A stretch of 64,000 nucleotides of DNA, from positions 15,567,828 through 15,631,827 of the forward strand of contig CM023540.1 in the NCBI GenBank assembly GCA_013350335.1, given 5' to 3'. This stretch comes from Chimonanthus salicifolius. Taxonomy: Eukaryota > Streptophyta > Magnoliopsida > Laurales > Calycanthaceae. The translations under genes and the position numbers were made by a program. Of the stretch, positions 10,947-22,689 are shown in pieces. Under the pieces are notes generated by a model. That model was given only the letters and a program-made list of their open reading frames with translations. It was not told the origin of the DNA and did not search any database. Position 1 is the first letter of the stretch. Every line of letters starts with the position of its first letter.

Positions 10947-12091
10947 TCAAATTCCAATAAATAATATTAAAAGCACAAAACAAGAGCTAACTAGTCCAAT
11001 ATCCATGGGTAAAATAGTCATTTTTTTATGCTGATTAGAAATCATAAACGAAGCACACACATCCAAATACACGGAGTGGTATAGCAAAAACAATGTAGTG
11101 AAGTGAATGATATCATTGGGTGCTTTATTATGTAAAACTTGTAAAGGCATGCGTCTAATTAACACATGATCAGAACAGAATTGGGCCAATGTTCTTAAAG
11201 TAAAGCCTTGCTACCTCTAGGAGATGAAGAATCAACACCATTTTTTTGTGGGATATGAGGACATGAGGTTTATGGTTCAACTCCATGGTTCTGCAAATCT
11301 TTCAAGAATGAATTAGAGATACTCTACCATTATCACTATACAATACCTTGACAGGACAACTAAACTAAGTAAAACCCACTTATGAAATGTGCAAAAATGA
11401 TCAAACACTTCAAATTTATTTTTCATCAAATATGACCACATCATATGGGAAGAATCATCAATAAATGTGACAAAGTAATGAAAACCATCGCGAGAGGCAA
11501 TCGGAGCCTGCCATACATTGAACGAATTAAAGACAAAAAACTAGAGACATTGTTATTTGTAGAGGTAACTAAAGGTCTATGATGCTTGGTAAATTGACAA
11601 CTTTTACAATCAAATTTAGTAAATCGCAAATACATAAATAAAGATTTTAGTACAGTATGAGAAGGATGACCAAAGCGATGGTGCTACAACTGAATGTCAT
11701 TAGAAGTGGCCACACAAGCCATAGAAGAACCAAAGAAAGGATCAAGGATGTAAAGACCCCTATATTCACAACCACCATCAATCGTTCGCTTTGTGTCCAT
11801 ATCTGGGATGACACAATGTATGAGAAAGAAATCCATTGAGCAATTCAATGATTTTGTAAGAGAGCTAATAGAAAATAGGTTTGTTGATAATTGTGGTACA
11901 AAAAGAGCATATGAACGATGCAGATTAGAAAAGAATGGAATGGTGTGCCATTGATAGTGGTAAAAGTACCTTTAGCAAGTTAAACAATCCCAAGAGATAG
12001 AGGATTAAAGGAAGAAAAATGATTGGATGTACCTGCCATGTGGTTTGTCAATCCAGGGACTGGCAAATGTAGCTTGAAATGCAGAAGGTAT
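10947..12091 (-). pseudogene. copia element A, pol fragment (protease-integrase)
   Basis: Minus-strand remnants occur in the right order for Ty1/copia pol. Near 12020-12060 a protease region reads PWID then, after a shift, NHMAGTSN-like sequence: the catalytic D-S-G is truncated by a small deletion. Near 11570-11690 is a GAG-pre-integrase zinc-binding region (HRFGHPSHTVLKS ... CKSCQFTKHHR). Near 11290-11500 is integrase core with a YSDNGREY-like stretch, and 10990-11120 is the integrase C-terminal side. Many stops and frameshifts are present. The fragment is cut at 12091 by the hAT element and resumes at 16321-16382, then beyond the second copia element at about 22196. No LTRs of its own were found. 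Confidence 0.7.
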
Positions 12092-12160
12092 AGGTCCGGC
12101 CCTGCCTATAGGCAAAATAGACTGCCGTCTAGGGCCCCTAAATAGGCAGGGCCCGGAGTC

Positions 12161-12386
12161 TATAAAACTCCACTTAAGCCCGTATTTCAAAAAGGCCCAA
12201 ATCCAGTTCGCTTCCACACTCCGCACGCCGCACGCGCACTCGGCACCCCTCAATGCGGAACGCATTTTGAGTCTGTGTTTCAAAAGCGCTGTGCACATGT
12301 CTCCGAAACCCACACGTGTTTCGAAACCCTAATTGCGTTGTGAGCATGCCTTCTACCTCCGAAACCTTACGCCCATCGATATAAAA
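12161..12386 (+). promoter_or_regulatory. promoter region of the hAT element
   Basis: Two TATAAAA boxes lie at 12161-12167 and 12380-12386. They are followed by a CT-rich leader (12410-12500). A likely leader intron runs from a donor after 12630 (GCAAATAG|GTATTC) to an acceptor ending at 13789 (TTTGATTATTCAG), just ahead of the first ATG at 13822. Confidence 0.45.
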
Positions 12387-13821
12387 CCCCTAATTTATTG
12401 TTGCCTCTTTTCTCACCGCTCTCTCTCTCGCTCTCTTGCTGAGTCGCTCTCTTTCTCTCGGTGACTCGCTCTCTCACTGGCACTGCTCTCGCTCTCCTCT
12501 TCTGATATCTGTTCACCCGCACCGCCCATTCCTCTCATAGCTCCCTCATTCTCGCGTGCCCCTTTATTTCAGACGGAATCCCTTTATTCCAGTAACTGAG
12601 CTCACTCACTGCAGGCATTTTCGCAAATAGGTATTCTTTCTCCTCCTTCTTTACCCTGCAACTGAGTGTACGTATGGATGTTTACAAGATATTGTGAGAC
12701 ATCAGACTTTTAGATTCCAAAATCTCCAATCACCAGAAATGTGCGTTTGGGAAAATAGAGATTTGTTGGAAATCTTCCAGAAAATGGTATTTAAATGATT
12801 GTGATAGATCTACAGACACGTTCCTGTGCATTGTCAGCTACAAAGCAGAGAACTCTCAAAAAAGAAATCAACTAGTATTAATCTCACTTCTTTAAGAGCT
12901 ATTTGTTTTTTCTCAATTGAATAATTATGGGTTTATGTTGTATAACACATATTCCTAAATAGAGTAGAGATCCATTTTCATTTTACAAATGAATATTTTC
13001 AATATCACTGTTAAAGTGCTAAAGTGCTGCTATAGATGTTACTAGAATGCTCATTATCTGATAAACTAGGATTCTAGATTTGTAGGTTAACAATTATGTA
13101 TGAGAGTGTTACATGTTATTTGTGAATTTATTCTTGGACTATTAAACCAAGATTTCACAACTATCAAGTGAATAAGACACTTCGTCGTTGCATAAATCAT
13201 TAGGAATTTTATATAATTTTTTGGGGCTTTCCTTAAACCACAACCAAGAATAGGGGATCTCTTCTCCCTCCGTCCAATTTTAGTGAACTCCAATGAAAGC
13301 TGAAAAACTACTTGTAAAATGAAGGAGGTGGCTTAAATTCAGCATTCCAGGTCCTTCTGCATCCCACATGAACCAAGCCTTGAAGAAAAAGAACTTGAAG
13401 ATGATCAATTGATCATCTACAACTATACAGTCTTTACAACCTCTTCCTAATGTTCTTTACACATAAGAATGAACTTCTTCTCTACATGGACATGTTCTTT
13501 ACATTGAAACGCCTTTGCAAAGTAGATTGTTTTTTATAACTTAATGATTTGGCACAGTGTACATGCACCATTTCTGCCACTAACTAAATAATTTTTAAGA
13601 TCCCTCCCGTCAAAATAAAAATCGGTGAAATTGATTTTTTTTTATGTCGATATTTTGCAATGAAATTGATTCAGTGACTGTGATTAATCTTGTGTGGGCA
13701 TGGCGGCGAGCATGTGACCATTTCCAATTGGTTCTGGTTTATTCGCAAATTAAATCAGGTTTTATTGTTCTTTAACTTTGATTATTCAGCTGTTAATTTT
13801 TTATTGGTTATTAGAATCATT

Positions 13822-16198
13822 ATGTCTACTAGAAAATATCTTTCTGCACATGAAAAAAGAAAAAGACAAAAACAAGTTCAAGAATTCATTTAATCTCAAG
13901 CAGGATCTCTTAATAAATATTTTAGTAAAAGTAAAATAATAGAAAGTTCAATTGAAGATTTTGTTAATGATGAACATAATGATAATGAAGAAACTATGAA
14001 TGAACATAATGATATTAACTTGATAAATGAAGAAAATATGGAAGAGAATGGTAATGAAAATAAGAATGAGAATGAAGAAAATGAAAATGTCAATGAAAAT
14101 GTTCCTTTAAACATTTATGATCCTGGTAATTGAAAAAATATTGACCAAAATTTGAGAGACACATGGGTAAAAAGAGGTCCCATAAGAGATAATGATACTA
14201 ACTTTCCTAAATATTCAAATAATAGACATTTTTCTATCACACAATACATTCGATATTTATCAAATGGAGAAAAACAAGATAGAATGTAGGCTAGTTTACT
14301 CAATTGCTTTAAATAAAATATTTTGTTTTTGCTATAAGTTGTTTCGGCAAGATGGAATCAAAACTCAATTGGCAAATAAAGGAATTAATGACTGGAAAAA
14401 TCTTAGTACCCAACTTAAGAGACATGAAACTAGTAATGACCATATTGCTAACATGAGAAGATTGATGGAATTGAAAATAAGATCGTAAAAAAATTAAACA
14501 ATTGATAAAGTTAGATCAAGAACAAATTAATAAAGATAGGGAACATTGGAGACAAGTACTATTAAGAATAATTGGTGTTCTGTAAAGCTCTTACTAAAAA
14601 CAATTTGGCATTTCGTGGAGACAATGAAAAGATTTATGAAGAAAGTAATGGAAATTTTTTAGCTTTTATTGAAATAATTGTTGAATTTGACGCTATAATG
14701 CAAGAACACATTCGACGTATTCAAAATAAAGAAATTTAGTACCACTATCTTGGTCATAAAATTCAAAATGAATTAATATTTTTGTTAGTGGGTGAGATAA
14801 AGAATGCAATAATTAAAATGATCAAAGAATCAAAATATTTTTCAATTATACTTGATTGTACTCCAGATATAAGTCATGAAGAACAAATGTTTATCATGGT
14901 ACGTTGTGTGGATATTTCAAAAAGTCCAATAAAAATAGAAGAGTTTTTCTTAGGATTTTTAAAGGATGGACGATTCATCAAGACAAAGAGTTTTTAATGA
15001 ACTTATAGATGTTGTAAAAAGCTCTTTAACTTAATATTGATGATATGAGGGGACATGGATATGATAATGGTTCCAAAATAAAAGGAAAAAATAAATGAGT
15101 ACAAAATAGGGTAATACAAATAAATCCTAGAGCATTCTATACGCCTTGTGGTTGTCATAGTCTTAACTTGGCACTTTGTGATATGGTAAATTCTTGTTCT
15201 CAAGGTAAAACATTTTTTGAAATTATATATCGTATATATAATGTATTTTCATCTTCTACAAAGAGGTGGTAATTTTTAAAGATTATGTTAAATGTATCAC
15301 ACTTAAGCCATTATCACAAAAACGTTGGGAAAGTCACATTAAAAGTGTAAAAGCAATTAGATTCCAAGCTCTACAAATTAGAAATGCTTTAATTGACTTA
15401 GCGAACACTTATGAAGATTGTAAGATAAAAGAGTGATGCTGAAGATTTAGCAACATTAAAAATTGAAAGTTTTGAATTCTTATTTGGTATGGTTATTTCG
15501 TATAATATATTGTTTGCAGTTAATAACACTACCAAAATTTTACAAGTAAAAGACATGGATATTAAAGTTGCTTTAAATTCTTTAAGAGGACTCATTTCTT
15601 TTTTTGAAACTCAAAAGAGAAAGTGGATTTGAATCTGCCATGATTGATGCTAAAGAGATTGCTAGAGAAATGGAAATTGAACCTATATTTCATGAAAAAT
15701 GTATTATTCATAGAAAAAAATATTTTGATAAAAATGCTAGTGACTAGATAACACAATCACTTGAAGAATCTTTTAAAGTTAATTAATTCTTACATATAAT
15801 TGATCAAACTCTTATGTCACTTAATACTAGATTTAAACAATTTCAAATATATGAAGATACTTTTGGATTTTTGTTTGATTTGAAAAAGTTAAATTATTTA
15901 AATGATGATAGTTTGAAGAGTTCTTCTAATAAACTTGAAGATTTTCTAAGACATGACATGAATTCTATTCTTGATGGATGCGAATTATTTTCAGAATTAA
16001 AAATTTTGATTGATAGAATACCAAAAGATGTAAAAGAAACAATTGAAGTACTAAATTATATAAAAACAATGAATTGTTGTTATCTAAATGCATAGATTGC
16101 TTCTATAATAATGTTGACTATACTGGTTAAAACAACTTGAATATAATACTTTAATTAGTAATTTTGCATCTCAAAATTCAAGAAGAATAAATTTTACA
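13822..16198 (+). pseudogene. hAT transposase, TTF zinc-finger type, broken
   Basis: Plus-strand fragments in several frames follow the plan of plant ZMYM1-like/TTF-type hAT transposases. They are: N-terminus MSTRKYLSAHEKRKRQK (13822); an acidic Asn/Glu-rich stretch; a ...NRHFSITQYIRYLSNGEK segment; the zinc-finger region FCFCYKLF (about 14320); a DUF4371-type catalytic region with [15 protein letters not shown] (about 14840); CGCHSLNLALCD-like residues (about 15150); and the distal LNTRFKQF ... EDTFGFLF part (about 15815). At least eight stops or frameshifts interrupt it. Near 16100-16140 the sequence jumps from the MLTI.V region to the far C-terminus (NFASQNSRR), so the hAT dimerisation block is deleted. 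The product cannot be functional. Confidence 0.75.
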
Positions 16199-16382
16199 TA
16201 ATACTGTTTTTTAAATTTGATTATGATATTTTATTTTATATGATTTTATTTTTTGTGAGTGTAAAAGACCCCATCTTAAGAGTTTGCCTAGGTCCCCTAA
16301 AACCTTAGGGTTGGCCTTGAGAAGGCATATTACTTGTTTCAGTAAGTGAGGCTTGGGAAGATATAGAGAGGATTGAATATTT

Positions 16383-16569
16383 ACTTAGAATTTAGACATC
16401 AATGGTATTTCCCCTTTTCATTCATATCTTTCTCAATGAGAACATTACAATTTGTAGATACAAACCTAACTATAAATGAGGAAACAAATTATACAAAATC
16501 TGGAAGTAAATCAATCTTAGAGGTATGCAAATCAATCAGTCAATCAGTTATTCTGTAAAATCTTCAACA
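16383..16569 (-). repeat. 3' LTR of copia element B
   Basis: On the minus strand it starts TGTTGAAGATTTTACAG and ends AAATTCTAAGT. The start TG is normal, but the end is GT instead of CA. The boundary is fixed by the TATTT duplication. Confidence 0.85.
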
Positions 16570-17924
16570 CTCCCCCTCAAATTAGGTGCATAGATATCAC
16601 ACATGTCCAACTTGTCTAAAAACTTTGAGAACACTCGTTTTGAGACTGCTTTCGTGAGAATATCAGCCAACTGATCCTCTGATCGAATCTTAGGTAACTC
16701 CAATATGTTCCTATCTAACTTCTCTTTGATGAAGAATCTGTCCACCTCTACATGCTTTGTACGATCATGTTGAACTAGATTGTGGGCAATATCACATGCA
16801 GTTTTATTGTCACAATACAATTGAATTGGTTGCCTAGATGGGTAACCCAAATCTTGTAAGAAAAGTCTTAACCACAATGTTTCACAAAGGCTAAGGGCCA
16901 TACCTCTGAATTCAGCTTCTGCACTTAAACGAGCAACAACTATTTTGTTTCTTACTTCTCCATGTAACAAGATTACCACCTATAAAGGTCAAGTAACCAG
17001 AAGTCGATCACCGATCATCTATTGCTCTAGGCCAGTCAGCATCAGTATATGGATCTATGCGTTGATACTCTCTACTTTTAGTGAACAGAATTCCCTTTCT
17101 AGGTGTAGATTTCAAATACCTTAAAATGCGTATGACTGCATTCATATGTTGTTCTCTAGGATTATGCATAAATTGGTTGACCATACTTAGTGCATAAGCA
17201 AGATCCAGTCTTGTATGTGCTAAGTACATCAGTCTCCCTACAAGTCTTTGGTATCTTTCTTTATCAATTGGAACTCCTTCTACTTCAACACATAACTTCA
17301 AGTCTTCTTCCACCGGTGTATCAGCAGGCTGACATGCTGATATGCCAGTTTCCTATAATAGTCTAAGACATACTTTCTTTGAGACAGAAAGATTCCTTCA
17401 TTGGATCTAGACACCTCGATCCCAAGAAAATATTTCAAGGAACCAAGGTCCTTCATTTCGAATTCTCTGGACAAGTATTCTTGTAGTGCCTTCTTATCTA
17501 CTAGATCATTTCCTGTAACTATCATGTCATCTACATATATAATGAGTGCAGTGATCTTACAATGTTGTTTCTTCAGAAATAAAGTGTGATCTGAATTGCT
17601 CTGATGGTAATCAAATGCTAACATGGACTTTGTGAACCTTCCAAACCATGCTCTCGGAGACTGTTTCAATTCGTACAATGATTTCTTCAATCTACACACC
17701 TTCTTACTATGTCTTTCCGGTGTCATGCACCCTGGTGGGAGATCCATATAAACTTCTTCAAATAATTCTCCATGTAAAAAGGCATTCTTCACATTAAATT
17801 GTTGTAATGGCCAATCTAAGTTTGCAGCTAAAGACAACAATACTCGAACAGTGTTGATTTTAGCTACAGGTGCAAATGTGTCTGTGTAGCTGATCCCATA
17901 GGTTTGGGTGTACCCTTTTACCAC
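16548..17924 (-). pseudogene. copia B reverse transcriptase and RNase H
   Basis: From 17924 downward the frame carries copia RT hallmarks: FNVKNAFLHGELFEEVYM, the active-site box YVDDMIVTG and LGIEVSR. A frameshift near 17300-17313 moves to YQRLVGRLMYLAHTRLDLAYA. A further break near 16990 leads to the RNase H part with YCDNKTACDIAHN, RTKHVEVDRFFIKE and the terminal LADILTKAV. The catalytic YVDD is intact, but the chain is split over three frames. Confidence 0.85.
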
Positions 17925-18056
17925 CTAGTGTTGCTTTAAATCGTTCAACCATGCCATCTACCTTATACTTCACAGTGTAAATCCATCGACATCCCACTGG
18001 TTTCTTTCATGGTGGGCAATCAGTGAGATCCCAGGTTTTATTTTTCTGTAAGGCAT

Positions 18057-19455
18057 TCATTTCCTGTTCATAGCAGTTTTCCACCTTGGGTCAGCTAAGG
18101 CTTCCTGCACACTGTTAGGAATAGATACAGTAGATAATTGATTTACAAATGATTGGTTTGATTCAGACAAACGGTGATTAGACACATAATGACTCATATG
18201 ATATTTAACTTTACTAGAAAGTTCAGATTCATATGTGGGTTTAGAAATACCTCTAGTATGACGTTGTGGTAGTTGTTTCTTTGGTGGCTCAGACACAATA
18301 TCAAGAACATCCTCAGTACATGACGATTGGTGTGGTATATCAATGAGAGGCTCGTACTCGACTGGTAGGAATTGAGTTATTCCTTCTGGTAGTGTCACTC
18401 CTTCAGTTTCTGGGTGTTCATCACCACTTTGATCCAAAGTTCTACCACCCAAATCCAATTCACCCACATCCTGGTTACCAGAATCAAGGGATTCACTTTC
18501 AATTTCAACGGAAGTCTGATACTCATAGTCACTAATCTAGAGTCTGAATTTCCCTCTGGTACTCCTCCTGAAGTTCAGGCTAAGACAAAAAATACATTAA
18601 ATGTTCATGGAAAACCACATCCATTGTGATAAACATACGTTGAGTTGGAGGATGATAACATCCATACCACTTTTGGGATGTAGCATATCCGAGAAAAACA
18701 TAGCGCAACGCTCGAGGAGTTAACTTGGTGCGCTGATGTTTATAAAGATGTACAAATGCGACACAACCAAAAACATGAGGAGGTAAATTTAGGACGACGG
18801 GGGCAATAACAATATCAGTGAGCGCTTGGAATGGTGTCCTGAAAGCAATAGAGCTAGAGGGTACCCAATTGATTAAGTATGCTGCAGAAGTAAGTGCTTC
18901 ACCCCAGTAGGATAATGGCATATGGGCTTCGATCAATGAGGCCTGAACAACTTCCAACAAATGTCGATTTTTTCGCCCGGTGACTCCATTCTGCTAGGGT
19001 GTATTTGAACAAGTAGTTTGATGAATAGTTCTGTGTGCTTCCAAATACTGCTGAAGTTCAGAACTCTGATATTCTCCACCATTGTCATTGCGAAGAACCT
19101 TAACTTGTGCATTGTACTAAGTGGTAATCATTTTATAAATTTTTTGAAATGATGAGTTCACTTCACATTTAGACTGCATTAAGCACAACCAAGTCATTCT
19201 TGTACAATCATCAATAAAAGTAACAGACCAATGTGATCTCCCAAAGTTGAGACTTTGGACGGACCCCTAGACATTAGAATGTATAACCATAAAAGGAAGT
19301 GGACTTTTATTCAAAAGTAATGGAAAGGGAATGCTATGACTTTTCGCCAGTTCACAAACATCACAATGGAAACTAAAAACTTCCAATTTTGCAAATAAAC
19401 TAGGAAATAATTTTTTGAGATAGCCGAATGAAGCATACCCATACGTTAATGCCAT
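18057..19455 (-). pseudogene. copia B integrase and linker
   Basis: A GAG-pre-integrase zinc site ends CDVCELAKSHS (about 19350). The integrase core keeps NDNGGEYQSSEL (about 19080), which holds the central Asp of the DDE triad. The distal part (18960-18580) runs PLSYWGEALTSAAYLIN ... FGCVAFVH. The linker to reverse transcriptase (18467-18057) ends EALADPRWKTAM. Stops at about 19266, 18995 and 18580 interrupt it. Confidence 0.8.
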
Positions 19456-19563
19456 AGCCAGATTTCAGAGTTCTTCTTGTCCCTTTCGTAGCCATGCACT
19501 GTCCAACCTTGTTGTAACTTGTCGGAACTTTCTGACACCAAGCCCAAGTAATATAGCATCCCT

Positions 19564-20906
19564 TCATCTAATACCACAACCAATCGTCTGCTTTGTGCGG
19601 ATGTCGTTAAAAACACAAATATCAGGCCAAAAAATCACAATATAAGATAAGACTGTGATTATTTGGGAAACTGACAAAATGTTATATTCTAAAGATGGAA
19701 CAACCAAAACAGAATCTAAATTCAAAGTATCAGTGAGGGTCAAAGATCCTTCCCTAATAACTAGGGTCGTGGTACCATTGGCAGTGAAAACAATTTTTTG
19801 TGACGATGGTTTCAGAGGGTTGACCTGTCTAGAATCAAATGTCATATGATCAGTAGCACCAGAATCAATTATCCATGTACTATTAGAAACAGGTGTAGAA
19901 ATATTAAAAAACTTACCACTATTATCTGTCGCGGTGACTAATGCTGAGGTCCTTTTTGTAACATCATCAGCTGTCTTTGTTTCAACAATAGTGGCGGTTA
20001 CAGTCTTCTTTCTTTGGGAAGCACAACTAGGATCCCACCATTCTGGATATCTCACAAGTTCAAAGCAACGATCTTTGGTATGCCCAGTCTGATTGCAATA
20101 GGGTGCATTTATAAGCAGACTTATCGACATCATTGGTGCTCTTTGGACGGTTGCCCCTTGAACTGGCCTTGCCAGTTTTGGGTTGGTCGGTTTCGAGTCA
20201 CCATAGTGGAGGCTTCAGAACTTTCAGACTCCCCTTTCAAAGTTGCACGACGGACCACCTCTCGTCGAATGAACGCATAACAGTCTTCCAAATCTGGAAT
20301 TGGTTCTTTGCGTAGAATCTCGCCACGAACTTGTTCAAACGTAGCATCCAATCCGGCAAGAAATATGTGCACCCTTAGTCTTTCAATAGACTTTCGGTAA
20401 GCGATGATATTATCAGGATCCTTCATGATAACTTTATGTCGATCGTCCAATTCGCAAAAAATCCCGGTCAACTTGCCATAATATTCTGAAAGAGACTTTC
20501 CACTTTGTGAGGCAATGAAGGGCCTGTTGGTTCAAGGTGAAAACTTGCAACTCATCACTTCCATCATAGAAGGCTTTGGACAGAGCACTCCAGATTTCGT
20601 AAGCAGTGGGTAAGCGTAAGTAAGGCTTCATAATATCTAGAGTCATGGGCATCAAAAGCCATCAGTTTCACTTTGTGGTTCTCGGCATACCATTTTTCAT
20701 ATTCATCATCAGATTCTACAGGGGGCCTCGTTTTACCACGAATATAAGAAAGTTTTTCCCTCTTGGCAATATGCATCTCCATTAGCTGTGACCAAACATC
20801 ATAATTTGAATTCAGTAAGAATGATCCCCACATTAAAAATACTTTCAGATTGAACAATAATAGGAACTGATTTTGTTCCTGATGTTTCCGGCTGGGAGGA
20901 AGACAT
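19564..20906 (-). pseudogene. copia B gag and protease
   Basis: The likely gag start is ATG at 20906 (MSSSQPETSGTK). That frame is lost after about 35 codons by a one-base shift; the next frame (from about 20857) continues NYDVWSQLMEMH. Further shifts fall near 20650, 20450 and 20133. The zinc knuckle reads CNQTGHTKDRCF, with spacing CX2-lost-X4HX4C: the first Cys pair is reduced to one visible Cys. The protease keeps WIIDSGATDHMT (about 19850) with its catalytic Asp. Confidence 0.8.
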
Positions 20907-21469
20907 CACGGCTCTCTTTGATGCCGGCTGTATCTGCTGTTACTGTAAAAAAAAAAAACTGGTTGTTTTTTTTTTTCAACCGGGAAGAATCAGAACAGTG
21001 GACCACTCTTTGTTTTTTTTTTTTCGATCTCAGCTGAGGCTTCTTCTTCCTTGAATTTTTTTTGTTTTTGTTTTCTGCTGCTGCCGCGTCACTAAATCTG
21101 TTCACGGAGGTTTTTCATCACTGCCACTACCGAGTGTTGGTGTTTTTTCGTCACTGACGCCGCCGCATTACGCACTTCTCAGATCTGGTTCTCAGATCTC
21201 GCTACCGCCGGCGCGTCACGCGCCTCTTAGATCTGCCGCCGCATCACTTGGGTTGGCTGGTTTTTTTTTTTTTCGCTGCCACCGCTGGTTTTACTTCTCG
21301 CCGCTGGATTTTCTCACCGAGAAACCCCCTCTCAACCCAAATCTGGTGTTGCGGCTGGTTTCATCGATAATTGCACTGTCTTCTGTGTTGATTTCAGCGG
21401 CGATTTCCGCTGCTGGTGCTGATTTTCGCAGCGGATTTCCGCCTGCTAGGTGCTGATTTCTAGCTGCGA

Positions 21470-21770
21470 TTTTCGCCGCTGTTTAAACTCACGACGGCGG
21501 CGAAAGACCTCGATGCCACAACCTGCAAACCACTGTGCAGATCTGAACCCCTCTTGCAGTTCCAGCCTCGATTTCCGCCGCTGTTTAAACTCACGACGGC
21601 TGCGAAAGACCTCGGTACCTCCGTGCAGATCTGAACCCCTCTTGCCGTTCCAGCTGCGATTTTCACCGCTGGTTCTGATTTCCGCCGTGATTTAAATTCA
21701 CGACGCCGGCGAAAGATTTCGGTGCCACGATCTGCACACCTCTGTGTAGATCTGAACCTCGCTTGCCGTC
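21470..21770. repeat. ~102-108 bp tandem repeat in copia B leader
   Basis: Three diverged units share TTTAAACTCACGACGGC, GCGAAAGA..TCG and CAGATCTGAACC, starting at about 21482, 21584 and 21691. The leader around it (20907-22008) also has homopolymer A and T runs and is GC-rich between 21120 and 21720, unlike the AT-rich flanks. Confidence 0.75.
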
Positions 21771-21995
21771 GGGTGTCTTTGCTGATTCTGCAGCCTGTTC
21801 TCCGACTTTCTACTGTTCTGTCCTGTCACCAAACGCGGAACCGTGAGTTGCCGCAGAGCTCTGAACTGCGCTAGAAATCTTCAATCGATTTCTACAGCAG
21901 ATTAAAAAAAAAAAATCCTCTTTTTTTTTTTTGAATCCCAGATCTCTTTGGTTTCACTTCGAAACCCTCTCTCAAGATCTACGAATTGAGAAGCT

Positions 21996-22008
21996 GGCTG
22001 TGATGCCA
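21996..22008 (-). promoter_or_regulatory. primer-binding site of copia B
   Basis: The minus strand reads TGGCATCACAGCC directly after the LTR, consistent with an initiator-Met tRNA primer with two mismatches. Confidence 0.7.
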
Positions 22009-22195
22009 ACTTAGAATTTAGACATCAATGGGATTTCCCCTTTTCATTCATATCTTTCTCAATGAGAACATTACAATTTATAGATACAAACCTAACTATA
22101 AATGAGGAAACAAATTATACAAAATCTGGAAGTAAATCAATCCTACAGGTATGCAAATCAATCAGTCAATCAGTTATTCTGTAAAATCTTCAACA
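22009..22195 (-). repeat. 5' LTR of copia element B
   Basis: Identical in length to the 3' LTR (187 bp), with four substitutions between the two. Confidence 0.9.
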
Positions 22196-22680
22196 TATTT
22201 CACCAGCACCTTTTTCCTGCATGAGAGAATCACACTCATTGTGCGGGACTTGTATGACATCGGGATGAGGCAAAGACTCGCTACAAATGCGAAAAGTATG
22301 ACGTGGCAAGCTACTGGTAGAAGAAAAAAGTCCCTTAAAAATGGGTCCCACAAACAAGATATCCAAAATAGGGCCACAAGGTTGTGGTGCAAGTCTAGGC
22401 GACCACAAAAGAATAGATCAGATCCAAATCTAGTCACAAAAAACCAGCAAAAAACCCAAAAAACAGATAAAGTACTGTTCTGAGTGGATCAAGAATGCAA
22501 CACGAGACTGGTCCAAGAAGGCCCTACACTGAAAATAGGGTGGTCAACAAGATGGATGGATGGCCCACTTAAAAATGGCTACAGTTTGACTCCTTAAAAA
22601 TAAAAATAAGCTAGATAATGGATCTAGGATTTGAAAAAAATAGTTTTTGGGTTTTTTTTCGGTTTTTAAGAGGAGAAGAA
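22196..22680. other. probable tail of copia element A, then unassigned
   Basis: By the nesting logic the first part continues copia element A beyond the TATTT duplication. Across the junction the minus strand reads without a stop into the 16329-16382 segment. I cannot recognise gag motifs in it. 22440-22680 is simple AT-rich sequence with no visible gene. Confidence 0.4.
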
Positions 22681-22689
22681 ATGGATATT

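Larger units (their letters stand above)
12092..16320 (+). mobile_element. hAT transposon inserted in copia element A
   Basis: Boundaries rest on an 8-bp target duplication with one mismatch, GAAGGTAT (12084-12091) and GAAGGCAT (16321-16328). The termini are short imperfect inverted repeats: AGGTCCGGCCCTG at the left, and the complement of ...CCTTAGGGTTGGCCTTGA at the right. Removing 12092-16328 rejoins the copia protease linker in one frame, which independently supports the call. Inside are a promoter region (12161-12386), a CT-rich leader and a broken TTF-zinc-finger/hAT transposase gene. Confidence 0.75.
16383..22195 (-). mobile_element. copia element B, complete but defective
   Basis: Two 187-bp LTRs (16383-16569 and 22009-22195) flank a minus-strand internal region, with TATTT duplicated on both sides (16378-16382 and 22196-22200). 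Directly inside the 5' LTR a primer-binding site reads TGGCATCACAGC, two mismatches from the usual initiator-Met TGGTATCAGAGC. Directly before the 3' LTR a polypurine tract reads TTGAGGGGGAG. Order: leader, gag, protease, integrase, reverse transcriptase, RNase H, as in Ty1/copia. All domains are present but broken by stops and frameshifts. The LTRs differ at 4 of 187 positions. The element lies in copia element A, 55 bp from the hAT insertion. Confidence 0.9.

Noticed and set aside
21253..21695. Open frames in a GC-rich segment
   Set aside because: They lie in the untranslated leader of copia B, over a tandem repeat; both strands are open because of composition.
22174..22437. 87-codon minus-strand frame
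   Set aside because: It overlaps the copia B LTR edge and shows no gag or other motif; kept only as probable copia A flank.
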